Source: Spongilla lacustris (taxonomy: Eukaryota; Porifera; Demospongiae; Spongillida; Spongillidae). From it: a DNA stretch of 64,000 bases. The notes beneath the pieces are model-generated. The model ran no database searches. It saw nothing but the letters and a program-made list of their open reading frames with translations, and was not told the origin of the DNA. The stretch lies in assembly GCA_949361645.1 (NCBI GenBank), contig OX442415.1:11756745-11820744 (forward strand). The letters run 5' to 3'. This document shows, in pieces, positions 37,801-59,225 of the stretch. Positions within the stretch are counted from its first letter, which is position 1, and each line of letters starts with the position of its first letter. Position numbers and translations under genes: made by a program.

Positions 37801-39171
37801 TGTCCAGCCCTCTTCAGCTCCAGTGTTACATGTCCAGCCCTCTTCAGCTCCAGTGTCACATCTCCAGCCCTCTTCAGCTCCAGTGTCACATGTCCAGCCC
37901 TCTTCAGCTCCAGTGTCACATCTCCAGCCCTCTTCAGCTCCAGTGTCACAGTCCAGCCCTCTTCACTAGAGTGTCACATGTCCAGCCCTCTTCACTCGAG
38001 TGTCACATGTCCAGCCCTCTTCAGCTCCAGTGTCCTCTTCAGCTCCAGTGTCCTCTTCAGCTCCAGTGTCCTCTTCAGCTCCAGTGTCACATGTCCAGCC
38101 CTCTTCACTCCAGTGTCACATGTCCAGCCCTCTTCAGCTCCCAGTGTCACATGTCCAGCCCTCTTCAGCTCCAAGTGTCACATGTCTAGCCCTCTTCACT
38201 CGAGTGTCACATGGTCCTACACAGCAGTATTGCAATGGAAAAACATTTTAAAACCAAAACTGTAGAACAAGTTAGTAGTTTCTAGGGAATACAAGTAGGA
38301 ACAGCTAGACACAAAATATAAAAAAAGGACTAAAAAACGATGTGGCAAGAATATCAGTGGGAAGGCAGCACGACAATACACTGAAGGTTTTTATTTGACG
38401 AATGCCTGAAAGGCTAACCCCAACAAACAAGGCGAGAATCAATGGTGAAAAAGACTGTTCTCTGCATGAACTGGAAACATCAGATAACGGCTATCTAATT
38501 AGAAAGATGCATTCCAATTACAGTGTATCGCTTCCATACACTTTTGTGGGCAAAGTACACACATTGCATAGTATAAAACAGCGTCAGTATAATTTAAGTG
38601 CTTTAAATAGAACATGTTTCGTGGTGATACGCAGAAGCTTCGTAATGAGAAAAGGGGAGTGTGCTAAGCTTAAACCCTAATGATATATGCTTTTACCTGC
38701 GCGTAAAGCTACGGGTACCGTTTGCTGTTTTGAAACAAAACTAGAACATTGTATCGCTTTACATATCACACCAAGCAAGATAAAAACTCACCGGAACGGA
38801 TACTGGAATGACGGATTAATGATAGGAGTCCTGAATGTACGTTGCACAGACATTTATAAAAAATAGTACAATTTGGCCGCATGAAAATGTCACGTGCGCT
38901 CACGTAAAATATGAAATAATTAACTCCTGCAATAAAATTTACCCATGCCTTAACTCCCCTGAGGGTCGCTCAGTTCTATGGGCGTCGAGGAGCTGCTTCC
39001 TTTGTAGCCGCTGCTGCGTTCATCCGCACCGTCAACAGGTGCACAGCCCTTGGCATTAGCAGGGAACAGGGTCACGATACCCGGGGTCACCTGCTGAGGT
39101 CCTGCAACGTAACTCATACTAATGGTTGCATTATTACTGTCACTGCCTCCCGTTTGAGCATAAACACTCAT
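34852..39171 (-). pseudogene. Proline-rich gene C, copy 1 (disrupted)
   Basis: Two blocks match the intact copy at 54987-57417. Bases 39171-38950 read AQTGGSDSNNATISMSYVAG then GPQQVTPGIVTLFP and SSSSTPIELSDP. Bases 35125-34852 read LLSDGALQLNKLALADSGFE then CSEEDEMEPKETSQ, and end in RRLDDNMDSMDKFR and a stop. Between them, copy 2 has about 690 bp of proline-rich coding sequence. Copy 1 instead has a 3-kb satellite (35160-38215) and unrelated DNA. The first two exons and the 5' part of exon 3 are absent upstream of 39171. It is probably non-functional, although both blocks keep open frames. Confidence 0.75.
35160..38215 (+). repeat. 29/30-bp satellite, about 100 units, with higher-order structure
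   Basis: The units are CACTCCAGTGTCACATGTCC plus AGCCCTCTT (29 bp) and a 30-bp variant with CAGCTCCAGTG. Rare markers (TCACAGTCCAG followed by TCACTAG) recur near 36036, 36837 and 37945. This shows that blocks of about 0.8-1.1 kb were themselves duplicated. The unit has no stop in any plus frame, so four overlapping open frames of up to about 1030 codons appear. They are not genes. The array lies inside the broken copy of gene C. Confidence 0.95.
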
Positions 39172-40554
39172 GGTATCTAAGAGGTGCTACGAATACACTT
39201 GGCATCAGTAACTCCTGGTAAAAAATCAGGCAGTTAGGGTATGTACATGTACAAGGTTTATGTGTATATGCAATTGAACACACCACTCTGAAATGTGCAG
39301 GAACAAAAATTCCTGTACACTCACTCAGCCTAGAAATTGTTGTGTAATACTACAATTTCTTTTTGCTCAGATAGAGTCTTGGCAAATAGATGTTTGGCTT
39401 CAAAACATCAGTGTGGCATATCACATAGTGATGCCATACAATAATTGGAGTAAAGTGCAATGACATGGTCTTGCACTTTCACTGTCATGATGTATGTGTA
39501 GGAGAGTTCCCCCTACACATTCAGTCCGTTCCTTTGTTTAATGGTTTTGAGCATAGCTTATTCTATAACGACATTTGTGGTAACTCCGCACAATGTTGGC
39601 ACATACAGCTGCTAAAAGAAACTGTGCATAAAATTGCACTGCCCTCTGCGCAGAGGATATAGGTGAATCAAAACAGATTCACTACTTATTGCAGCAAATG
39701 CTTGTTCAAACAGACAAGCTCAAAGGTTTACTGACATTCAGGTCATATGCTAACAAGCAGACTTGAACACTGACAGTGTTAATAATATTCATATGGGAAA
39801 TAATTATTAATTTTTTTTAGGGACAAACCTCCCTAAAAAAACAACAGAAGCCGGCCTACTGAATACTAATCGCTAATATGGCGAGGTGTATTGTGAGATC
39901 TATACATGACTTACCCCATGTATAGCTATAGCACATACGTGACTATAGCATGTACATGTGTTGAGTTGAGAATTGTTTTCCCTAATATAATACTGAACCT
40001 AAATCCCTAATTGTGTGCTGTAATAATACGGCATATCTGAACCCTGGTTAAATTGCTAATTAAGCGAACTCAGGTCTCCATAGTGATGCTAAAATTGGTT
40101 CCCATACGAGACAGAGCGTAAACAACGCGATGGCTATGTCCGTCATCACTGCAAAAGCCGCTGATAAGCTGCGCTACAGTAGGAGCCAGCGAAACGCTTA
40201 CGGCAATCACCTACGATGACTTATGCAATAGGTACGTTCAAGAATATGTTGTTCGTATCGGAACAAACGATATGATGGCAATGAAGCCCCGTTTGATTCC
40301 ATGGAAGAAGTACCTTCCAACATGCTAAAAAAGAATTAGAACACTAGTGCCGATCCGTAAACCCGACGACATTAGAAATAGCATTAGCGAGCGTATAACG
40401 CTGCTAAAATTGCTTTGTTCTGATTGATACCGACTCATCACGTACAGGTGTTGATACAGCATCGGTACTGGTAAGGGAATTCCTCAATGGGATTTGCAGT
40501 AAGGCTTGAGTATTCAGGTGCACTGCAGCTGACCCTTGTACTACCATTCGTACA

Positions 40555-40580
40555 CCCCCCCCCCCCCCCCCCCCCCCCCC
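40555..40580. repeat. Poly-C run
   Basis: About 26 C, 25 bp before a snap-back element. The stretch 39180-40550 shows no supported feature. Confidence 0.9.
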
Positions 40581-40605
40581 TCCCCTCCAAATACTCCCCC
40601 GGGCT

Positions 40606-40743
40606 GGTAGTCTCGTACCCAGACCCTAGTACGTCACAGCTGCGGATGGATTACATCACCGCTACGCTAGAACTAGGACTAGCGTAGCGGTGATGTAATC
40701 CATCCGTAGCTGTGACGTACTAGGGTCTGGGTACGAGACTACC
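40606..40743. mobile_element. 138-bp snap-back hairpin element with GGGCT target copies
   Basis: Bases 40606-40670 and 40679-40743 are reverse complements over 65 bases with about two mismatches and an 8-base loop. The termini are GGTAGTCTCGTACCCAGACC and its complement. GGGCT is present on both sides (40601-40605, 40744-40748). The motif GTCTGGGAACGAGACTAC also appears at about 33992 and 54028, so related copies exist. Confidence 0.85.
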
Positions 40744-42525
40744 GGGCTGGCGTAGCCCATCGCCTTTGTCCTGCGTCCTTCTAGAAATGCAATGCCAGCT
40801 CGCGGCGCACACTAATTTTAATTCAGCTGAAGGAGAAATATAAATTAAGGGTTTCTATGCACCATTTAGCCCTACCAAAGTTTTTACCCTTCCGCCGCCG
40901 CTGAACCTATATTGATTGAAATGAGAGCAATGAAATCTGGACACTTCATAAATTATCCCAAATTAAATCTTTTTTTCTACTGCAGCTTTCGATCGCGAAC
41001 TATTACAACACTGAGAATTCGAACTGACTATCAATAGGTGCGTAGCATCCATCTGCTCCTAACTTCCACCTTTATTCACAGACGAGCTCTGTGGATGTTT
41101 ACTGATCGGTTTCCAACGTTATCACCAGTTTCATACAATAACGGCTGCCTCATTGAAATAACTGCACGCGCATGTAAATTAGTATAACTTTTACTATGAA
41201 CATTTAATTAAGGCAAGATGAAAAATAAAAAGGGGGGGAAGGGGGGGGGGGGAGGGCTATAGCCCTCTTCCCCCCTGGGTTCGCTACTAACTGATCATCT
41301 CCGCTTCTTTTCAATACGCACGATTGCAAATAAAATCACAATCATATTTTATAATTGAATTTCTTGTAGCTAACCGCACCGGCAGCACTTAGGTTATAAT
41401 CGCATGGAAGGGCTGTCCCCCTGGAAAAAGTGTCTCCCCTGACATTCGTTCCTAGGTACAAATGTTTCCCCGGACACTCCTATACACAGTGGTTTAAGAT
41501 GATGACATGGGAATGGGATAGTATTATTTCAGAAACAGATTTGCAACATACAGGTACTTTCAAATCACTACATCAGACCAAGTTGATAATATTGGCTATC
41601 TTTAATTAACTACTTCTGTTTAGGAGTTACTCAAAATTGAAATCTTGATTTTTGCTTGATCTGGGAGGGGGGTTTGAGATTTTAATCAATATTTAAAGAT
41701 GATATTAATTTACTTAACCAGCATGTCTGTTAGAATTTTTAATAGCAATCATCTATTAATTAACTGTTAGTGGTTGATTATCTTGGATTGTGGAACATCC
41801 TGTACATGTCCACCAAGTTCAAAATCAGATGTATGTATGTTGAGGAGCAGAATGGAGATGAGAAATAAAGAGAAGGGAAGGGAGGGGGGAGGAATAAAAA
41901 AGAGAAAGATGGTAGGGTAGAGGAGGGGAGGAAGAAAGGGGAAGAAGAGAAAAGGAGGAGAGAGGAAGTGAAGTGAGGGTAGAGGAGGGGAGAGAGGGTA
42001 GGGGAAGCAAAGTGAGGGTAGAGAGGAAAGAGATAAAGTTGTACATTCAGTTCATCATAGAGGACTAGTCCCCAGTCCTAATCACATGGTTGCTTCTCCA
42101 TGCAGGTTCCCACCCTATACTGAAAACCAACATGGTTACCATTAACACCAGCACTATCATTAACACCAGCATGGTCACACTACTAACTGTCACTACCAAT
42201 TGCACCGGTGTCTCATAATGCACCCCCCCTCCCCCCCCCTCCCCCCCCCCCCCACCCACCAAAGCAGCCATGCAAAGTTACGGGCTGTAGCAGTAGTAGA
42301 ATAATAACCAGTTCACAAAATAAGGCCAATAAAAAAGCCAATAAGAATTTTAAAAATATTAGTAAATACCCCAATCCTTGGAAGCCAAAGCTTTACTATT
42401 CTTAGAAGCCAAAGCTTCACTGTTTTTAGGGTTAAATGCTGGTTCATTTGAGTACAGAAGTGTTTGTTCAAAATTTGAAACATTTTGGATAAAAGTATAG
42501 CGTTCATACGTTAACTGCATACTAA

Positions 42526-42944
42526 ATGTTGAAATCAAAATGCTCTGGTGCAGCTATAGGATGCACTGGTAGTGACAGCATGCAGCTATTGCATGTTGAA
42601 GAGCAATACCATGGGACCATCCTTAAGTGTGACCTGGTTAACACCAAAACCATGTGCAGCCTTGCTGAATGTGGCATGTGTGGTATCAGCGGAGGATTCA
42701 ATAAAAATTATATCAAAAAGATTTCAGAGGTTTGGTCATGCCGGCTTCTACCTAGCCCCACATTCATCTAAGTGTCATGACTACACTCAAGGAAGCCACA
42801 CCCACAGAGCCATGCTCTTATGTGATGTCCTTCCAGGGAAGAAGCACGTGGTTACTACAGACCAGACCCACCTCAATGCTCCACCTCAGGGCTATGACAA
42901 GTGTGTATGGCCAGCCAGCTCTGAGATGTCTGAACTACCCTGAG
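42526..42944 (+). pseudogene. PARP catalytic-domain-like fragment, frameshifted
   Basis: The first frame reads EEQYHGTILKCDLVNTKTMC then ECGMCGISGGFNKNYI. After a frame change near 42715 it continues KRFQRFGHAGFYLAPHSSKC, HDYTQGSH, RAMLLCDVLPGKKHVV and HLNAPPQGYDKCVW. The HGT motif, the GFYLAP..SSKCHDYT segment and RAMLLCDVLPGK resemble poly(ADP-ribose) polymerase catalytic folds, where HGT/HGS and the YLAP segment line the NAD pocket. It is a single block without introns or a full domain, and it ends at TGA 42942-42944. It may be a retrocopy or decayed exon. Confidence 0.6.
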
Positions 42945-43170
42945 ATAGTGATCTAATGTAATATTGCTCTACACACTAATCACTTACACTAACTTAATCT
43001 TCACACTATAAACACCTATAGTCTATGCTAGCATTAACAACACCCACACAACCTCCTCCCCACACCCCTCCCATAACCATTCTTACACAGCTAAGAGTGT
43101 AAAACAATGTTGAACTTGTGCATCATACAACACAAATTCAGTACAAAACGTTTGATGCAGTGTCATAGAG

Positions 43171-51939
<8,769 letters not shown>

Positions 51940-54900
51940 TTCTTAATAATTTGCGCACGCGCAGTTTATAAATTGCGCTGCGCATTCACTGCATTATATG
52001 TGAATCCACGTAGTACTAGTGCGCAACAATGTATAAATTGCGCAACATCCTGGCACATAGCTAAAGCATGAGGGCATATCCACGTGGCGTTAACACTTCG
52101 AATATGTCTAAAGAGGAGCACCGACTTTTATTCGTGAAGTTTTGCTGTGAAAGGTATGTGACAAAAGTAGAAGAACAAGCAAAGCCGTTAGCGAAGAGAA
52201 AGACAAGAGGATTCATCAAGCTGTTAAGGGAGAGCATAGTAGTGGCGTCACGGCTTCTTTCAGACATTTCGTGAATATAGAACAAAGAAGTTTGAACAGA
52301 GCTGGGGTTGACTGATGTGTTGTGTCTCCTGGTTAAAGCCAAGGTGAGTAAATCAAGAAAGCTAAACATATGGAGAAATCAACGGACACGAAAGTTGCGG
52401 TTTGTAAATTTTTGGATTTCATTCTGCGGTACGTTCCATAGAGAATGTATGGCGTTTATACTAACTTGATTATTATTTACTTAACTAACGGACCTGCAAC
52501 TTTTGCCACCCACTAATACTACTCCAAATGATGTTTAAATGTAGGCAATTTCAAATTTTGTACCTTGTATCGTCCAAAATTCTGGGACCATTTCTGAAAA
52601 TATGATATTCCATAGACTTGTACAGAAAATGGAAAAAAATCATGCTAATTAAGATATTCCATTAGTTATAATTAATGAATCGAAGGGGTTAGAACTTTTG
52701 CCACCCTCTGAAACAATTCTACAACTATCCAAGTAGTATAATATATGGAAAAAAGTGGATGTTGTCGTGAAGAATTTGGGGACCATTTTTAAAAATAGTA
52801 AATCAGTTTTGGTGCAATAAGGCGCCATTTTTAAATGGCGTTTCTATGTGTTGCCATAGATACTTAGTAAAATCAAGGATATTCCATAGTTAATAAAATG
52901 AGAGGACATACCTATAGAGCATTTTGCAAAGCTGGAGTCAAGCAGAGGGCGTGGTGGGCCAGATGCCGCCCGTGCCGGGCGGGGTAACTACTAGTACATA
53001 CTAGGTTGCTTAAAGAGAGCGATGTACAATTGATGGTGATTGTCACAATAGGAAATGTGTCCTCTGGTGAGTATTGATTAAAAAGTTCATCAATAAATGG
53101 CAATGCATTCAGAGGATCCATCGACAGTCTGAAAATTGGAGGAAACAGCTTTCCCAGTTCTCCTTGTACTGAAAATGGGTACCACTGGTAATAAAGCAAT
53201 TCTTGGCTGCTGTTTTCAGCTGAAATGAAATTCAAACTGGTAAAAATTATCACTCTGTCTGAGGCAGGATTTGAATTGAAAAAAAAAAATTCAAGATGGG
53301 CCAGGTTATTAATATTCAACATTTCACTCTTTATAGCCTGATATATGCAATCCGAGTCATTATCACACATACAGCCAACAGCTCTATTGTGTCTCATTAG
53401 TGCTAGACAACAAGAAACAGTAATAATTTTGTTGTGCTGTAACCTGAAGAAAAAAGTACGAAGGGTATAAATGATAATGAACTGACTCACTGAGACAATA
53501 GTCTTAGCCAAACATTACCAACAAGCCACAAGGAAAACGCAAACATACATTTCATCCCTATATCGTCACACATGTGTTTGTAATGGCCTTCAAGGTTCTA
53601 GTCTAAAGTAAATTCCAAATTGCTCTTCATAACATATGGTATTGTAAAATGGTACTCATTCAAGTACCAAATATTTTATTATGTTGCTGCGTGGCTCCCT
53701 GAGCATTTATAACACGGTGTAGAATGCTCAGCATGTTTGACATTGTATAACTGTAGGATCATGAACCCATATCTAATACTGAACTGGCTACTGCTAGAAC
53801 ATGCAAACACACTGGCCACGGCAGCTTTGAAAATTACATAGTCAAAACGAACTCCACCATTTATGTACCAGAGTCCTCTGTGTCAATGTATTCTCTTTGA
53901 AATCGGAAATGCTCTAGGACGTACATGTTTTGCATTTCAATTTATATGTCTGAGGCTTTAGTGAATTGTCACACTTGTAAGGATATGTAGATTATACTGT
54001 TTACAGCGATAATTATTATGTCATGTGGGTCTGGGGACGAGATTACTTGTAGATAAGGGGAAGAAGGGCATGGTGGGCAGGGGAAGAGGGGTATGGTGGG
54101 CAGGGGAAGAGGGGTATGGTGGGCAGGGGAAGAGGGGCATGGTGGGCAGGGGGAAGAGGGTATGGTGGGCAGGGGGAAGAGGGTATGGTGGGCAGGGGGA
54201 AGAGGGGCATGGTGGGGGGTATGGTGGGCAGGGGGAAGAGGTTATGGTGGGCAGGGGGAAGAGGGGTATGGGGAAAAGGGGGAAGAGGGTATGGGGAAGA
54301 GGGGCATGGTGGGCAGGGGAAGAGGGGCACGGTGGGCAGGGGGAAGAGGGGCATGGTGGGCAGGGGAAGAGGGGCATGGTGGGCAGGGGAAGAGGGGCAT
54401 GGTGGGCAGGGGAAGAGGGGTATGGTGGGCAGGGGAAGAGGGGCATGGTGGGCAGGGGGAAGAGGGTATGGTGAAGAGGGGCATGGTGGGCAGGGGGAAG
54501 AGGGTATGGTGAAGAGGGGTATGGTGGGCAGGGGAAGAGGGGCATGGTGGGCAGGGGAAGAGGGGCATGGTGGGCAGGGGGAAGAGGGGTATGGTGGGCA
54601 GGGGGAAGAGGGTATGGTGGGCAGGGGGAAGAGGTATGGTGGGCAGGGGGAAGAGGGGCATGGTGGGCAGGCACCAGACCTCAGTTCATATATGTGAAGC
54701 TGCACGCATTTAGGACTTCTTGCACAGCAAACATTCATATTCAGCCAATCGAAAGGGACCCCCACCCCCACCCCCAAGTTCAACTGGACCACTCACTATA
54801 CTGTGGTTACTGCTGTGGCATGGGAAGGAAGATTAGGTGGGCAGGGGGAAGAGGCAGGGAAGAAGATTATAAAATAGAACTCTCAATATATGTATATGTG

Positions 54901-56805
54901 ATGTGTGACAAAATTGAACAACAGATAAGCATGATTACATGTAAAGGTAAAATTTGAAGTGAGCTGCTAAATGTATTGACATCTTGTTATCTAAACTTAT
55001 CCATGCTGTCCATGTTATCATCTAGTCTCCTAATGGTAGCAGTCAACAGACGTGGGCGGCGACGTTCACTGTCTGAATTGGGTGCCATTGTGAAGGTGGA
55101 GAAATATGGCATGCTGAATGTAGGAATGGTCACTTGGCTGGTATCCTTTGGCTCCGTTTCATCCTCCTCTGAGCAGCTGTCCTCTGTCGCAATCTCCTCA
55201 AACCCACTGTCTGCGAGGGCTAGCTTGTTCAATTGAAGAGCACCGTCTGAGAGCAAGGTGTCTGCTTTAGAAGGTGGAATGGTGGGTGAAGGACTTGGAA
55301 GAGGGGAGGTGTTGGGAGAGGGAGAAGGTGAGGCGTTTGGAGAAGGTGAATTGGGGGGAGAAGGGGTGGGAGTAGGTGAGATGTTGGGAGAAGGTGAGAT
55401 GTTGGGAGAAGGTGAGGTATTGGGAGTGGGAGAGGAGGTGCGAGGGGTGGAAGTGGGAGGTGGGGAGGTGGCGGCAGAAGGCGAGATGGTGGGAGGAGCC
55501 AGGGTAGGATGAGGAGAAATAGCCGGAGGACTGAGGACGGCAATGGGAGGAGGTACTGAGCTGGCATGAGGGGAGTGGGGGATGGAGCCATCCAATATAA
55601 TGGAATGAGGGGAAATCTTTGCCACAGATTTGGTTTGAGGCAGGCAAGGTGCCGGGACTATCGGAGGAGTCATGACCGGCGAGAGGTTAGGAGGGGTCAT
55701 ACTGCAGATAGGCGTAGAAGCCATCAACTTTCTTAGACCTTGAAATAGCGGAGAGCATTTTGACAGTGGAGGAGGTTGGTAGTGGATTTGGTGCATTGGG
55801 TCCTTCTGGTACGATTTTTCATGGTTTGGAGCACAACCCAAAGAGTCCCAGGCTGGTTCATCGGTTGGGAGTACTGCCTTGCAAGAGGCTGCCATTGATG
55901 TGTGATTGGCCCATGTGGGGGGACACTCAGCTGCCTTGTGGTCGCTCAGTCCTATGGGCGTAGAGGAGCTGCTTCCTTTGTAGCCGCTGCGCTCATCCGC
56001 ACCGTCAACAGGCACACAGCCCTTGACATTAGCAGGGAGCAGGGTCGCGATACCCGGGGTCACCTGCTGAGGTCCTGCAACGTAACTCGTACTGATGGTT
56101 GCATCATTACGGTCACTGCCTCCCGTTTGAGCGGCAGAACATGTGGACGACACCTCCACCGTGCCACTGGTGTCCCTTCGGACGTACCTCCTCCCCCCGA
56201 CCCTGTAGCCTCTGGCGTCCTTGTGAACCTTCATGGGCATGGCGCCACCTGTAGGGGGGAGAGGTGGGGGGCACGGGGCCCAGTGTGGGTCCTTACGGAG
56301 GATGCCATTCCCCCTTGAGGGAACTGCTACAGAGCCACACACTGCCATCTGAGAGTGATCGATGCCCAATGCTGCATCTCTGAATGTGACCAGTGGGGAT
56401 TTCCCCACACTCACGTCCAGTCCTTGCGAGTCCCACCTGGATCCCGTCAGGCAGACTTTATTGTTAGTGGGGAGCGGAGGCAGCTGTAAAGTCCTCCTTG
56501 TGTTGATTTGTTTGTGCTCAACCAAGCTAAAAATCTCTGCATCATTCCTCTCACTTGTGGCCATGTCTGATGGTCCCTGTAGTTCTACTTCGTGGATTAC
56601 ATCCAGCACCTGTTGGATGTTTTCGGGGTCCATTTTCGTTACCCTTTGTAGAGTAGGCGGAATTGTTCCCTGCAAAGGCACGAGCGTGTGTCCCTTTCCC
56701 GCGTTGGGAACTCCTATGGCGGCCGTGCCCCTCCCCCACTTGTTTTGCATATGCTGTAGCTGTCAATAAGCGAAAAGGAAAAGAAGCATTAGAGCACATC
56801 GATAG

Positions 56806-56845
<40 letters not shown>

Positions 56846-59131
56846 GTGTGTGTGTGTGTGCGTGTGTGTGCGTATGTGTGCGCGTGTGTGAGCGTGCGTG
56901 CGTGCGTTGTGTGTGCGTGCGTGTGTGTGCGTGTGTGAGCGTGCCTGCGTGCATTGTGTGTGTGTGTGTGCGTATGTGTGCGTGTATGTGTTTGTGTGTG
57001 CGTGTGTGTGCGCGTGTGAGTGTGTACCTTAGAAACGTTAGCTGCAGGTGATTTGGCACTCTGGTTCACTTGTATCTCCTTTTGTCCCCACGCGGCACAT
57101 GCGCAGTTTCCATTCGTAGCTCCGGTCATCACGAGGAGGTCTTCTTGAACGACTGGAGAATTTTTGGGCCTCTGTAGCAGGCAGGATGGTTTTTGTGAAG
57201 TACAGGGCTGGAAGAGATTGTACCATAATTAGTAAGACATATTGCATGCATTAGGCATCATGCATTATTATTTTGTTAAAAGTCCAAAAAAAAACCTTTT
57301 AATTTTTACTTTTTACGTACTGTACCACACGTAACCTACCCTCCGACGAGCACAAATTATGTCGATATTTTCACGTTCTTCTCCAAAACTCACTAGCTTT
57401 GGTAATAATGGTTCCATGATTTCTGCACACAACTTTCCAAGATCAAAATGATTACGAATAGCGTTGGCGTACGCGTACGCGTGTAACTGCGCATGCGCAT
57501 TCGGGCACCATAGCTACTTGCTCTATTTACTCAGTAAGGTAGATAACGAATGGTAATCCCGACAAACACCAGTACGGTACGTATTATACGCTAGTTACAG
57601 TCACTAATTATGTGTATATGCATTACTCCCCCTCCCTCTTTCTTTTTCCTAAATGCCGCACGAAATGAAAGAGAGAGGGGGGGGGGGGGGGGATTCAAAT
57701 TAGCGTAATTAACTTTTTAAATTCAAGAAATACTGTAGTACACAATTTGGTAATGGAAAGTTGGCTTGCCGTCGGATTCATCACAGTGTGGTCCGTACCC
57801 CCCCCCCGTTGAATAGCAAGTTTGTGTAAAAAATGTAAAACGACAAGAAGCAGCTTTTGCAATAAATCTCCTTTGGATCTCACAGTGCAATTGGTATAAT
57901 TCAAAATCATGAACATGTCCGTATTGTCAATGTCATCTGATGCTTTGAAATTTTGATTCAGGTCAGCATCATTGCCACATGCGTGACACCAAATTTGTTA
58001 GGTAGAAACAACACCTCAAAGAGTGCTACAGAGGCAACAGAGCTCTGAGACCTTGGCACAGGGGTCAGCCCTTGTAAGAATGCTCTGGCAATTAGCAACA
58101 ATTTTCAGTTAATGGACTGTTTGTGGTTAATTTAAACAATTTTCCTTGGTTGTGAAACACCCTGTGAGATACCCATCACTTGCAAATGATAGATTTGCGC
58201 TCAGACTACACGTACAAGTACATGTATCAGTTGCCCAATTACTGCTGGGTGTAGCTTTTAGGCGTGGCCTTGTACCACATGAGTGTGGCCTTCATTACCA
58301 TGACATCACATGAATGTGGCCAACACCACCTGGGTGTCATCCTTGATCATCTTGTTCCAACCCTCCCAATTAAACACAGGGGTAGCAGTGATAGGCACTT
58401 ATGCAGTTACCCCCAGTTATGGGTCGACCATAGGCGTAGGAAGGGGGTTATAGCCCCCCCCCCCCCCCCCCCCCCCCCCCTTTAAATATTAATTAAATTG
58501 TTACACGTGCTTTTATAAATCATGGGTATCAGACTCTCTCTGTCTTAATTTTTTCGGGACGAAAGAAGGCTGAGGAGGTTAGCTTATTAGACACTATATT
58601 TACCCAGCAGTGTAGCGATGGTGGGGGGAACATATGTCCCCGGGCGCAGGGGGGTGCCAAAAGGCACGAATGTTATTTATCGCGTAATCGCGAACGGGCG
58701 CCTCTTGAGTCTTGATTACATTCGCAAGCAAACCGTATTTGGCCAAATGCGAGGCTTAACCCACCCCCCCCCCCCCCCCCCTCCCCCCCGCCTAGTCTCG
58801 GCCCCAGACACCCCCCCCCCCCCCCCCCCCCCTGGTAGTCTTATTTGGCTAAATGCGAAGGGGACCCCCCTCTGCAGTAATCTTAGGTCCGACCTTAGCA
58901 GTTCCCGGCGGTGCAATATGTTGGGGAATTATCGCGGCAAAAGCGTAGCGGCACACCGGCCATAAAACCAACTTTCAAGCTAACTAAACAACTAGCAACC
59001 TCAGTAGGAAGAAGAGGAGGAATAGAAACAGTAGCAACAGACATGTAATAAAGCAGGTGGTAGTTAAAATTTGTGGTATTAATAGACAGGTGGTTATCAT
59101 TATAACCATATAGAAGCGTTACGTAAGCACA

Positions 59132-59225
<94 letters not shown>
